A stretch of DNA of 64,000 bases from Homalodisca vitripennis (Eukaryota > Arthropoda > Insecta > Hemiptera > Cicadellidae). A program made the position numbers and the translations under genes. Positions 1 through 9,710 of this stretch are shown piece after piece; position 1 is the first letter of the stretch; every line of letters starts with the position of its first letter. The notes beneath the pieces are model-generated. The model did not search any database, had not been told where the DNA came from, and saw only the letters and a list, made by a program, of their open reading frames with translations. The stretch is taken from the NCBI RefSeq assembly GCF_021130785.1, contig NC_060207.1, forward strand, positions 3,060,501 to 3,124,500, written 5' to 3'.

Positions 1-1246
1 GAAGCGCAACAAATCTTTCACCTAAACTAGCATCTTTTGATAAAAATCTATCCATTGCCTTATCTTGCAAAACTTTATCTGCGATATGTCTGGAATTTGT
101 GTCTCTATGTTTTGCATAAAAAATATCGTGTTCCATAGCAGCTTGATCTAATTTATTTATACCAGGATCTCCTCTTTTTAGTCTTTTTTCGAGTTTTGTG
201 CCGGGCCCCAGATACTGATAAGTTGGTACGTGTAATTCAAAAGGTAAATTGTTGATAAAAATTCATTCAAAAGTCCACTACCCTCAATCATAGATGAACT
301 TATTGCCGGCAAAACTCGTTTTAAATATTTAATTCCATCAGGTTTTTCAATCATTTCATCAAGTTTGTTCGAAATAAAAATCTTTAATCGCTTTCTTTTC
401 GTTCAAAAAAATTGTTGTTTCCAGCCTTCTCTTGAGCATAAATATAATTAATAATTCCATCGAGTTTTGTCAAATCGTCGATATATCTGTACTCAATCTT
501 ATTATCACTGTATTTTCTCACACCTGATCCTTCGATTCTTTTTTCCCAAATTGGTTTAATCAAATTGAGATATTTTTTACCTTTACTTGACTTTGGTTTC
601 TTAGTAGATGGATCATTATTTTTGTAAATTGAATCAGATTTCCATAAAATTTCAGTATACTTTTTCAAGTCTTCTTCAGAATATAAACCGTCTTTTGGAA
701 CATCAGTGCCTGTTAATAATCTCCATAAACCTTGAGTTCCTTCATATGTTTTTTCATTAATAATGATATCATTATGCTCAAAATTCACGGGCAAATTTCC
801 AATCATAAAACTTTTCTTTTTTCTGTCCCAATACAAACCAAATTTATCATCCTTTGCTCTAGGAAGAAATTTTTTACCAATTTCACCAATTATTATATCC
901 GTTGTTCCAGGACTTATTGGTTCAACTATGGTAGAGTCTTCAATGATTCGAGGTCTAAATGGTGTTGAAGATGGTAATTTTGGCAATTCAAACTCAGATT
1001 CTGGTATCGAAATATCAGCAAATTGTCGTACAACTGGAAACCAAATTCATCAAATTTTGATTATCGCTTTAAAACATTTTCAATTTTGCCCTCAACATTT
1101 TTTATTGCAGATGTTACAGGTTGATTAATTTTTTGAATAAATTCTTGTTCTTTTTCATCAATTTCGAATCTGTTCTTTAAATTCTTTGATTATTTCTTTT
1201 CTATTTGATCAAGTTTTTTTGCTTCTTCTGAAGTTACGTTCGCCAT
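1..1246 (-). pseudogene. Polinton phospholipase A2-like / DUF8207-type protein, frameshifted, C-terminus off the left edge
   Basis: The gene starts at ATG 1246 (MANVTSEEAKKLDQ) directly after the element's TAAATGG start motif. A frameshift follows within about 18 codons, and short coding pieces lead to a 200-codon open block at 384-986. That block has the features I recall for arthropod proteins annotated DUF8207: an FGLYWD-like strand, then GTQGLWRLLTG, then a Ser/Lys stretch followed by LIKPIWE. The DUF number is from memory. After another frameshift near 260 the minus strand reads a parvovirus VP1/PLA2-like domain, with a calcium-loop motif YLGPGT (about 197-214) and the catalytic His-Asp in AAMEHDIFYA (around 113-142). 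In parvoviruses and adintovirus-like elements such domains are linked to membrane breach during entry; for this copy that role is inference. At least three indels break it. The coding continues past position 1. Confidence 0.75.
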
Positions 1247-1262
1247 TTATTTAGGAAAAATT
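1244..1262 (-). promoter_or_regulatory. start-site motif of the PLA2-like gene (weak variant)
   Basis: On the coding strand the start reads TTTTTTCCTAAATAAATGG. It keeps the T-run and the TAAATGG core of the element-wide motif but has CCTAAA in place of CTATNT. Confidence 0.4.
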
Positions 1263-1263
1263 T

Positions 1264-1585
1264 TGAAACGTAAAACGTGGAACGTGGAACGTGAAACACG
1301 AACGTGAAACATGAACGTGAAACGTAAAACACGAACGTGAAACATGAACGTGAAACATGAACGTGAAACATGAACGTGAACGTGGAACGTGAACGTGGAA
1401 CGTGAACGTGGAACGTGAAACACGAACGTGAAACATGAACGTGAAACGTAAACACGAACGTGAAACATGAACGTGAAACATGAACGTGAAACATGAACGT
1501 GGAACGTGGAACGTGAACGTGGAACGTGAACGTGGAACGTAAAAACGTGAACGAGAACGTAAACAGGAACGTTAAAAACATGAAA
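1264..1585. repeat. GAACGT(G) minisatellite inside the Polinton
   Basis: About 320 bp is built from GAACGTG and GAACGT words. They are arranged as 13-bp units (AAACATGAACGTG) mixed with shorter GAACGTGGAACGT blocks. It lies between the ATPase 3' end and the start of the PLA2-like gene. The low-complexity ORFs that cross it in several frames (Val-His-Val-Ser-Arg-Ser patterns) are by-products of the repeat, not genes. Confidence 0.9.
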
Positions 1586-1665
1586 AACCACTAGATTATC
1601 ACACGTTTATATTGGAAAATTTATTCAAATATTTACACTTTTAGGCTTCAAAGTTAGATTAATAG

Positions 1666-2262
1666 TTAAAAATCCGTAGTCTTCCTTCCAAATTTTATCA
1701 CATAACTCAATAAAGTGGTTAAACTCATATCAGATCCCACATAATTGTTATAAATCTTTCTCGAATAGTGATCGTCTTGCTTAAAAACACACAACATATT
1801 CAAATTATTTCTAATAACTTGTTTATCAACCTTTGAAAAGCATTGGGAAAGATAGATACAAGATATGTTTTTGTGACGAGACATTACGAAATATTCCTTA
1901 ATAACGTCCTGATTTTTCCAAAATACAATCATCAAAAACGATTAACGAATTGGGTTTACATTCGCTTAACGGAACTATGTCCTCAGAAGCATTATAAAAA
2001 TATGATATTTTCTTACTTAAGTTCTTCTCAATATTCTCAAATCTTTCTTGTAATTTTTTATATGCGTCTTGTTCTAAAGATTTACTAAAAAACATACAAA
2101 TTGGAATAAGGAATCAACCTATTGTAGATAAAATTCAATAATAAAGTTGTTTTTTCCACATCCACTTGAACCAACAATTAACAATCTGATTGGTTGATCT
2201 TTCTTATTTTCTTCAAACGTTTGAAGTTTTATCTGATCTTTTTGCTTTAAAAATTTCTCCAT
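1666..2262 (-). pseudogene. Polinton A32/FtsK-like DNA-packaging ATPase, frameshifted
   Basis: The product belongs to the ASCE ATPases that pump DNA into virus capsids. The start at 2262 lies in the element's start motif. The P-loop reads LLIVGSSGCGKNN (about 2146-2185), with Asn after the Lys where Thr or Ser is normal. A stop follows at about 2120. Coding resumes in other frames with MFFSKSLEQDAYKKLQERFE (2095 down), the Walker B strand SLIVFDDC (about 1926-1950), and a C-terminal block SRHKNISCIYLSQCF followed by KQVIRNNLNMLCVF. That order (Walker A, Walker B, a GRH-like sensor region, then an IR-N-N motif) matches Polinton and poxvirus A32-type ATPases. The visible length of about 200 codons is near or slightly below that of small members of the family. 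At least two frame breaks make it non-functional as assembled. Confidence 0.8.
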
Positions 2263-2277
2263 TTAAATAGAAGATTT
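2260..2277 (-). promoter_or_regulatory. start-site motif of the packaging ATPase
   Basis: The coding strand reads AAATCTTCTATTTAAATGGAG, or CTATTTAAATGGAG in its core. This fits the element consensus CTATNTAAATGGAG, and the ATG of the motif is the start codon. Confidence 0.55.
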
Positions 2278-2302
2278 TCATCTTGAAGCAACGCTTGCGA
2301 AA

Positions 2303-3030
2303 ATGAAGCTGTTCAAGTTGACTTCAGAAAGCTCTCAATTATTTTTAAACTTGGAACATCCTATACACTTAGAGGAAGAATCAAATTATTTTATCGGTTT
2401 AAGCGGTTTTTATTCTGACAATTTTGTAATAAATATTAGTGAAAGTTCTCCTTATTGCATAGGATTTAGTGAGAAGAACATAACAAAATACTATGGTTTA
2501 AACAAAGGATATTATACTTTCGATCAAATAAAAAATTTCCCTTTAAAAATTATCTGAAAACATTCAAACAATCAGATAAATCTTTAAACTTTGACGAAAA
2601 CAAGTTTGAAATGCAAAAAAATTATCTCTCTAATAAAATTCAAATAAAATCACCAGTAAGAATAATGTTTTCAGCAATTATTGTAGATTTATTAGGGTTT
2701 GTTCAAGAAACTATTGAGCCAAATCAGGTATATTTAGGAAATAAAACGCCAAAATTTAGACCGTTTGATGTAATTGAAGTGCACTGCAATCTCGTTGAAC
2801 CTAGTTTTGAAAATCATACCGAACATTTACACAAAGAATCTGAAATTTTTGTACACTTTTTTTTCCCAAATGTTGCTTATGGATCAAAAATCAGTGAAAA
2901 ACCGAATGAAATCGATTATATTCCAATTAGAAAAAAATATTAAAAGAATTCAAAAAATCGTTCTGACTATTCAAGACTCTGAGGGAAATTTATTAAATAA
3001 TGAGAGTAAAAAACAACAATTTATTTAAGA
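2303..3030 (+). pseudogene. unassigned Polinton gene, possibly a minor structural protein, frameshifted
   Basis: The gene is divergent from the ATPase, 40 bp away. The first ATG (2303) opens an 84-codon block beginning MKLFKLTSESSQLFLNLEHP. A frame change at about 2557 leads to a second block (to 2943) with beta-rich sequence such as PVRIMFSAIIVDLLGF and VYLGNKTPKFRPFDVIEVHC. A further shift gives the C-terminal piece IQKIVLTIQDSEGNLLNN, ending at 3030. The last motif resembles short C-terminal strands I associate with small Polinton proteins of probable virion function, and the strand-rich composition would suit a jelly-roll minor capsid or penton protein. This is a weak inference, and I do not recognise a named family. 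Total coding length would be about 240 residues. Confidence 0.4.
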
Positions 3031-3179
3031 TTGTCCGAAGCAACGGACATGAATCAAGGGGGTCTATTGAATAGACTACCTTTAAACTTTCAAGGGTATC
3101 GAATCGCGACTCTTACAAAAATTACATCCAGACACTATTTTCGACCTTTAAACTCAAAATAATAATTGCTTGTTAAATT

Positions 3180-3200
3180 TTTTTTTCTATCTAAATGGAG
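3180..3200 (+). promoter_or_regulatory. start-site motif of the BRO-N gene
   Basis: TTTTTTCTATCTAAATGGAG is a full match to the motif found before the ATPase, both zinc-finger genes and the polymerase, here on the plus strand. It supports starting the BRO-N gene at ATG 3195. Confidence 0.6.
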
Positions 3201-3975
3201 TCAGTCATAGATCTAAAGAAATAATCAACTAAAATTCAATAATAAAGAAATTTTAACAATTGTTGACGAAAATAATGAATTTTGGTTTAAGGCTAAAGAT
3301 GTTGGCAGAAATATTGGAATATAACAATACAGAAAAAGCGATTAGAAATAATGTCGATGAAGGTGACAAATCTCAATACTTTTATCTAAAAGATAAGGTA
3401 GCCCTCGAGGGCCACCTCGCAAATATTCACAAAGATACTATTTTCATTAATGAATCAGGACTTTATTCGTTAAATTTTAAGATCTCATAAAATAGAAGCA
3501 AAAAGCTTTCAACAATGGGTTACGAGACATGTTTTACCAAGCATTCGTAAATTTGGGTGAGTACAAACTTGAAAACAAGATTAAATATTTAGAGGACGAA
3601 GTTAAACACTTGCAAATTAAAAGATGAAATAAAAACGGAAATAATCGCAAAACAAAGTGTAAAAAATTGACTTAATGAAACCAGACCTTGTTTGTAAAAT
3701 TTTGATAAGAAAAAAACACCATGTTTTTGTATTAATTAAGAAGAATCACATGTGGGAATATCCTTATTACGTTATCAGAGCTCAAAAGAGAGAAATACCG
3801 AAAAGATTGAAAGAACTTGAAAATTGATTACCCAGAAATGGAAATTTTATTAAGACATGGAGATCCAAATAGTATAAATCTCTACAACCAAATGAAAAGA
3901 ATCTTTGAATATTTTATACAACGGAAATCATTTTACTACAAATATGGCAGAATCTCGACTGATTTATAGAATATG
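3195..3975 (+). pseudogene. BRO-N family DNA-binding protein, frameshifted
   Basis: BRO (baculovirus repeated ORF) proteins are DNA-binding proteins of insect viruses and some mobile elements. After the ATG at 3195 (MESVIDLKK) an early stop and frame shift occur. The BRO-N core then follows in pieces: EILTIVDENNEFWFKAKDVG, NTEKAIRNNVDEGDKSQY (in the 3260-3490 block), INESGLYSLNF, and after another shift QQWVTRHVLPSIRKFGEY. This order of FKAKD, a conserved NxxxAI..HV, INESGLY and WV...VLPSIRK is diagnostic for the BRO-N fold. A short coiled stretch (KIKYLEDEVKHLQIK) leads to a C-terminal region with HHVFVLIKKNHMWEYPYYVI, which resembles the C-terminal half of some BRO proteins. The gene ends close to the convergent zinc-finger gene at 3996. 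At least four indels are needed to read it through. Confidence 0.75.
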
Positions 3976-3995
3976 TAAATTACACGATGAAAATG

Positions 3996-4319
3996 TTAAA
4001 CTCTCAAATTATGATTTTTTGTCTGTAAATGTTTAGCATAACTAGGTAACCATCGTAGAATTTTTTTTTCATATTCACAAGGCATTTCGTTTTTATAACT
4101 TTCGCTGAAAATTTTTTTAGCACAATCTTTGCAAAAAGCATCTTTTCTATCTTTACTATACTGCCAGTTATTAAATTCAGAAATATTTTTAATTTCTTTA
4201 CAAAAGTAACACTTTTTCTCTTCTAAAGTTAATTTGTTCATTTTATCATATAATTCCTTACAATAACAGTCTTTTCTATTCTCTTCTTGACACTTTGTAC
4301 ATTTCTTTTGAGACTCCAT
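3996..4319 (-). CDS. small zinc-finger protein, diverged second copy (107 aa)
   Basis: This uninterrupted ORF begins at ATG 4319 within a perfect start motif. It is a shorter paralogue of the gene at 4354-4737. The first treble-clef-like module is damaged: it keeps CTKCQEE and CYCKELYDKMNKL but has lost about 20 residues. The second module is preserved as CYFCKEIKNISEFNNW ... AFCKDCAKK (a CxxC pair about 24 residues from a second CxxC). The C-terminal C2H2-like piece is weakened, with CEYEKKILRWLPSYAKHLQT and then KNH, where one expected Cys is lost. The role is unknown; small multi-CxxC proteins in viruses are often nucleic-acid or protein-binding. An intact frame beside broken genes is notable. 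It converges with the BRO-N gene about 20 bp away. Confidence 0.65.
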   Translation of the reverse strand: MESQKKCTKCQEENRKDCYCKELYDKMNKLTLEEKKCYFCKEIKNISEFNNWQYSKDRKDAFCKDCAKKIFSESYKNEMPCEYEKKILRWLPSYAKHLQTKNHNLRV

Positions 4320-4334
4320 TTATATAGAAACAAA
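4317..4334 (-). promoter_or_regulatory. start-site motif of the second zinc-finger copy
   Basis: The coding strand reads TTTGTTTCTATATAAATGGA. It matches the element motif, and the ATG is the start codon of the 107-aa protein. Confidence 0.6.
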
Positions 4335-4353
4335 TTATTACACGATGAAAATG

Positions 4354-4737
4354 TTAAACTCTTGAATTATGATATTTTGTTTGTAAATGTTTTTGATAAT
4401 TATTTAACCATTTTATAGTTCTTCCACATTCACATTGAGTATCTTCATAATATAATCTATGGTGATTCTTCTTTACACAATCTTTACAATATGAGTCTTT
4501 CTTATCTCTACTATAGTGATCACTATTAAACTCTGAAATTTTTTTAGTTTCTTTACATTTAAGACATTCTTTATCTTCCAAAGTTAATTTTTCTATTTTA
4601 TCATACAGCTCTTTATGATACTTCCTATAACAATCTTTACAATTATAAATAATTCCATCTTTTCTAACTCTTATCTTTATAAAATTCTTCAAAACCTTTT
4701 TTTCTTTGCACATTGAACATTTCTTTTGGGCCTCCAT
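4354..4737 (-). CDS. small three-module zinc-finger protein (127 aa)
   Basis: An uninterrupted ORF starts at ATG 4737. Three putative zinc modules are visible. Module 1 has CSMCKEKK then NCKDCYRKYH, module 2 has CLKCKETKKISEF then SYCKDCVKKNHHR, and module 3 has CECGRTIKWLNNYQKHLQT ending in KYH. The first two are CxxC...CxxC repeats about 40 residues apart joined by KELYDKIEKLTLEDK, so the protein itself contains an internal duplication. The third is C2H2-like (CxC...H...H). I do not recognise a named family. The gene follows the integrase without any spacer: the integrase stop TAA (4740-4738) abuts this ATG. Both this gene and its neighbour copy are open, in contrast to the rest of the element. 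Confidence 0.7.
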   Translation of the reverse strand: MEAQKKCSMCKEKKVLKNFIKIRVRKDGIIYNCKDCYRKYHKELYDKIEKLTLEDKECLKCKETKKISEFNSDHYSRDKKDSYCKDCVKKNHHRLYYEDTQCECGRTIKWLNNYQKHLQTKYHNSRV

Positions 4738-4753
4738 TTATATAGAAAAAATC
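4735..4753 (-). promoter_or_regulatory. start-site motif of the first zinc-finger copy, inside the integrase 3' end
   Basis: The coding strand reads GATTTTTTCTATATAAATGG. The TAA within the motif is also the stop codon of the upstream integrase frame, so the signal is embedded in coding sequence. Confidence 0.6.
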
Positions 4754-5765
4754 TTTGACTTTCTCAATTCATATTCATAAAACTTTCCGGTTATTTCTTC
4801 ATTATTTAAATCTTTTATACTAATAAGTTACAGGATCTGTGTGTTATTAATTTGATAAATCACAAAGATTTCTCTTGACCAATTGTTCTTATATTTGTTC
4901 GAAAATGTTTGTTTTTTACTAACAATTCTTACATGATCATCGACTTTAAATTTAGTTTTCGTGTGAATTTCAGGTGGAACATACTTGAAAACGGTCTCTA
5001 AAAACTCCTTTTCTGCATCCTTATCTACGTCTTTGGGGCTTCATTTTGATTGTGCTGTGAACTGTATCGTTATAATTGTTTACGATTTTTTGAAGAATGT
5101 CGATCCATTTAAAGTTTTTATTAATCTCAAAAATTACTTTCATTCTCTCATTTTGAGTTCTGTTATATCTCTCTACAATACTTGATTTCTCTTCGTTTTC
5201 AGTATGATAAATCTTGATGTCGTATTTTCTCAAAAACATCATTAAATTCTTTATTTTTAAACTCTAAACCCTTATCTGTATGAAGTAGGTTAGGAGGTTT
5301 GTGATTGATCCTTATGGCATCTTTTACTATATCTTCGAAAGCTTTTGAAATATCCTTGCCGTTTTTTCTTTTGATAGCTCTTGACCAAGCATATTTTGAG
5401 AAAGTATCAATAACATTTAACATATACTTAAATCCATCATTTTGATCTGAATAGTTAGACATTATAACTAAATCTGCTGCCCATAAATCGTCAATTCCTA
5501 ATGTTATAATTTTTCTCTTTTTAAACTTTTTTCGTACTGGTGCATGAATTTCTCGAGCTTCAATCTCTATCTCATCTTTAGTCTTCAATTCTTTCTTTAC
5601 TTGTTTTTCATTTTGATTCTTTATAAATTTACTCTTATTTGTCTTACATTTTGAACATTTTGCTGCAATTCTATACAACCCGTTTTGAGTTTGAACGATT
5701 TTAGAATCTATATTTTTCGTTTTTTTTTTCTTGCATTTGTGGCAGTGAATCAAATCATCTTCCAT
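4738..5765 (-). pseudogene. Polinton integrase (RVE/DDE type), frameshifted
   Basis: This is a retroviral-type integrase that would insert the element's DNA. The start at ATG 5765 (MEDDLIHCHKCKKKKTKNID) opens a zinc-ribbon (CHKC...CSKC) typical of Polinton integrases. The catalytic core follows: first Asp in IDDLWAADLVIMSNYSDQND, then NVIDTFSKYAW, second Asp in LLHTDKGLEFKNKEF, then a frame change near 5240, and the Glu in HTENEEKSSIVERYNR. The Asp-Glu spacing is about that of a DD35E enzyme. The C-terminal part carries a chromodomain/SH3-like strand region (FKVDDHVRI ... FSNKYKNNWSREIF) and ends at stop 4738-4740. At least three indels interrupt it. It lies 22 bp downstream of the polymerase stop and directly abuts the zinc-finger gene, a compact viral layout. 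Confidence 0.85.
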
Positions 5766-5780
5766 TTACATGTCAAAGTT
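5763..5780 (-). promoter_or_regulatory. start-site motif of the integrase (weak variant)
   Basis: The coding strand reads AAACTTTGACATGTAAATGG. TAAATGGA is kept, while the CTATNT part is replaced by ACATG. Confidence 0.35.
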
Positions 5781-5787
5781 TCCAAGT

Positions 5788-8700
5788 TTATTTTAACTCA
5801 TCTAATATATCAGATTTTTGCTTCATAGCCATACGGTACTGTATCGATCTTATTTTCTAGGACAATTCTCTTATCATCTTTAGCGTTCAGTGCCAGCTTG
5901 TTTATGGTAACAGTGTACAACTCATGTTTATAACTTTTGATGACTGTCATCTCCCTAAATTCTTCTTTATCTTTCGAACAAAACATCTCTTCAAGTTTTC
6001 GATATTTATTGTTTTATTTACAACGCTTCTCTTAATTCCTTTACACCTTACTGGGTTTTTTATCTAGATATTTGTACGAGTACATCTTAGACCTTAAAAC
6101 CACAAAATTCTTCTAAAACTTCGCTATTTAACTCATCTTTGAATTTCCCTATTACCTTCTTATTTTTAGTAGTGAAACATTCATGATCTTTTGGATAATC
6201 ACTTGTATCAAAGTCATCTATATTTTTCTTTAATAATTTTAAAAGGATCTCGTTTCAATTTCTAGAAAATAACTGTCTGTATCCATGTAACACAGATTCA
6301 AAATCTGGATCAAACTTCTTTAATTTGTTGTAATAAAACTCGTACATTAGCAATTTTGAGAGGTCGAGAACTGAAAATCCTATGTAAATCGGTTTGTTAA
6401 ATTTAACTGTCGTCAAAGATGTTAAAGCATTTGAAATTTGTTTTCTTAGCTTGTTTCATTGAAAATTCTTCATTTCCAAGCTTAATATCACATCTGTTTT
6501 CTCCACATTTTCCATAGATTTTCCAAAAACTGAGTTGTTCATCAGCTTATAAAAGTCCTTTTCAAAGTCGCTTGTAGCTTTGGTTCTCATGTTTGTGTTA
6601 AAATCAATGTACTTTTTCATAAAAGGCTTCTGATCGAATGCTATCACTCTATTCACATGTTTTAACACCATTCCTTGTTCCAGATAGAATTTCAAATTTC
6701 TCGAATGAACAACGTATTCAGTTTTATCCAGTAGAGTTGTGCAAAGTTTGTTTTTAAAATGTTCTGGAGCAAGAGGTAAATCCTTGTGATGTTCGTGTAA
6801 ATTTGTTGGATATCCAAGATCGACTTCGAGAATATAGCCATAATCTTCGTCGCCAGTGAGTTCTAAAACTGTTTCTTGCCACTCTTCTTTTGTATACGTT
6901 TTAGGATCCATCCACTTGATATCGCCGTATGGTAAACTTTGCATGAGGCCATACCCATAAAGGTTATTAGCATCGAGATAGAGTAAATAGTTTTCGGGCT
7001 TTGTCTTATCAAAATCTTTTAAATATTTGTTATTTGCTTTCACATATCGTTTAATACATTGAGAAATGCCTCCGCGAATACCTTTTTCGATCATTAAATA
7101 CATATCGTAATCGTGTATCAGTTGAAGCTCGATTTTAGTTAATTTTAACATAGCATCCCAAGCAAGACTAGGAGCAGTCAGATAGTGTGCTGGATCAAGC
7201 TTATAGCAATTCAAACAAATATTCCTAAAATTTTCAAAGATATCAGCGAGCAATAAAACATCTTGAATGTTGTACAAATCAGAATAATTTCCCAGATTTT
7301 TCTCTTTTAATTTGTTCCAAAACATTTAAGTAGTGTTGATAATCTTTCTCAAATATGCTCTCATCTGTCAAGAGTGAATAGAAATCTTGAATTTTCAGCT
7401 CTTCTTTGTAATCAAGTTTTTCAATACTGTCGATAAATTCATAGGGAAATATTTCCTTTTCCAGATAGAATTTTAAAGATTTCTTCTTCGTCATTTGGCT
7501 GTCTTTCTATTATCTCATTCAGTCCATCTTGTATAAAATGATTTGTATGTTTGAAGTCTTCTCTCTTTAGATTTTTAGCTAACTTTTCTATAGACGAGGC
7601 CATGAATCTGAACGTGTCTACAAACGAAAACTTGATGAACTTTCTAGGTTTGTCACCATCAAATTCATACCCGTATCCAGAATTTACAGAGTAATTTATA
7701 TATCGTTCATCGGTTGTTTGCTATCAAATCAACATTACCGTATTGTTTTGCCAATTCTTTTATGTACAAATGCGTATCGTAATTAGACATATTGTGACAG
7801 AAAACGGGAATATTCTGAGGAAATTTCAAATTCAGATTACAAATTCTATGAGCTGCACCTCGAAATTTTCCAGTCAAATGACAGTGATCTCTGCATTTTT
7901 TGAATGCATCATAAGCAGAAACTCCAATTATCTGGTAAAAACCCTAAAGTTTTTTCAGTGTCTTGATACGATATTTCTTCACAAATGTGGCAAAGATTTG
8001 AATTTTGATACGAAATTTCTTCTTCGTCAGTCAATTTCATGGGCTTCATGTTCTTTGAATTATATTTTTTTAGCTATGTACTTCGATAATTTATTGAGTT
8101 CTTCAAACAATTTTGCAGGAACGTTCGGCAACTCTTCTTCATTTTTTGCTCGATTAACATATCGGCTTGTACATACGATTGGTCACATTAGACACTAAAT
8201 ATAGAGTAAAACCATAAGGAATATGCTTCTGAATCTTGGTTGTAGTCGATTTTTGCGGATTGTTTTTGCATGTGGGAATCTTCTCTAATATGCTCTCAAA
8301 GTCCATATAAATTACGTACGGATGGTTAAATTTCTTTTGATAATTAGTAAATTTAGTGGTTTGACCTGGGAAATGGCATAATTGGCTTACAAACTTCATG
8401 ATTTTTACAAATTTCTAAGTGATCTGTTAAATCTCCAGATTTGTTAAAAATGGCTTAAACATCTTCGACACAAGAACGTCTTGTGAGCATTTTTTGATAT
8501 CTGTGAACTCGCTAATCTACTTAAATCTGTTATCAAAACATAATGGGATTTATCATCTTGTTTAACATACAATAAATCAACTTCTAACTTGGCGTCATAA
8601 ACTTCTGAAAATTTGCAACGGTACTATGTGTAGTTTTTCATCAAAAGTATAGACATTTACAGACATTTTCGGATACTTGTACTTTGCTTTGCTGCTGCTT

Positions 8701-9695
8701 CGTTTTTCAAATAATTGTATATCTTTTAAAGACATAGGATAGTCGAATCCAGAAAATATCTCATCGTTCACGAATTTTTCGTATTGTTTTGCTCTGTCAA
8801 CATGAGTCTCGGGTTTTTCAATAGCGCATCGGATAGAGTAAATAAAGCAATAATCATCTTTATTTTTGATATTTACACAAGCTTTTTTTATCTTTGATTT
8901 CCTTTGGGTAAATCGATATATGATCCTGCGTTCATAAATTCATGTTTATTAAGGCTCAAAACTAGTTGTTTACAACTTTTAAATGTCCATCCGGAACCTT
9001 TATTTGGATTATTCGTTTGTTCTCGATGTGTTAATTTATTAAATTGCTTAGTAATAAAGTCGTTTACGTCAAAGATTTCGTCTGCTTTGATAGTAAAATA
9101 CATTAGACATGTTTGCGGTTCACCATTCACTAAAGTTCGTTCGTATTCACATTCCAAAGAGAGATAGCCCTTCATATTTTTAACATTTTCTTGAAATTTC
9201 TCGATTAAACTTTTAATTTCTGACCGCATAATTGAAAGATATTTGTAAATTGACATGGAATTGTCGTTAAAGTTTGTTAAAATGTATTGCTTGAAAAGAC
9301 CGTGTATTGAGGATAAAACTTCTACATCAATGATATTTTCGGATTTTACTTTTAAGAGTTTTATCAATTTCTTCGATCATTTCAGACTTGGTTTTATCCG
9401 TTAGTACCGATAGCCAACTTTTCAGCTATTGAATGAAGTTTTTTTTCATTAAATAGGTCGAGATTTTTCTTTTCAACTTTGAAATTTCTCTTTAATTCAC
9501 GTAATTTCTCAATATTAAACATGTTTTTCGTGATCGGCAATTTTATTTTCTCTAGCCCACTGTCTTAAATAATTTAGTTCATTATTGTAAATTTGCTTGT
9601 TTTTTTTCATGACTTTTAGAATTATAATGGCGATCATAGTTTTTTCTTAAAATTTCTATTTTGCAGAACGGACATGATATTTTATCGCGCTCCAT
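5788..9695 (-). pseudogene. protein-primed family B DNA polymerase (Polinton PolB), frameshifted
   Basis: The polymerase would replicate the element. It starts at ATG 9695 in the start motif, with an N-terminal C2H2 finger (CPFCKIEILRKNYDRHYNSK). A long N-terminal region includes GSGWTFKSCKQLVLSLNKHE (about 8985-9044), a hallmark of Polinton PolB. Exonuclease motifs are Exo I in VIYMDFESILEKI (about 8290-8330), Exo II in CHNMSNYDTHLYIKELAKQY (about 7740-7800) and Exo III in YSDLYNIQDVLLLAD (about 7240-7290). Polymerase motifs are A in LLYLDANNLYGYGLMQSLPY (about 6930-6990), B in KLMNNSVFGKSMENV and C in [10 protein letters not shown] (about 6270-6290, after a frame change). The 289-codon block 6456-7325 holds most of the palm. 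A plausible stop is TAA 5790-5788. The total of about 1,300 codons is normal for the family. Many indels and stops lie between the blocks. Confidence 0.9.
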
Positions 9696-9710
9696 TTAGA
9701 TAGAAAAATT
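9693..9710 (-). promoter_or_regulatory. start-site motif of the polymerase gene
   Basis: The coding strand reads AATTTTTCTATCTAAATGGA, the same core as at the BRO-N gene. It faces the weaker motif of the divergent small gene at 9722. Confidence 0.6.

Larger units (their letters stand above)
3977..4737 (-). repeat. tandem duplication of a zinc-finger gene
   Basis: Two units of about 370-400 bp lie head to tail. Both begin at the start motif (TTTCTATATAAATGGAG) and both end in near-identical 3' sequence (ATTACACGATGAAAATGTTA on the plus strand at about 3980 and 4340). The coding sequences are clearly paralogous. Confidence 0.8.

Noticed and set aside
1234..1591. Three overlapping 76-115 codon ORFs rich in Val, His, Ser, Arg and Phe
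   Set aside because: They are translations of the GAACGT minisatellite in different frames; no independent coding signal.
7743..8198. 151-codon plus-strand ORF inside the polymerase
   Set aside because: The minus strand here encodes polymerase exonuclease motifs (Exo II), so the plus-strand frame is an antisense shadow.
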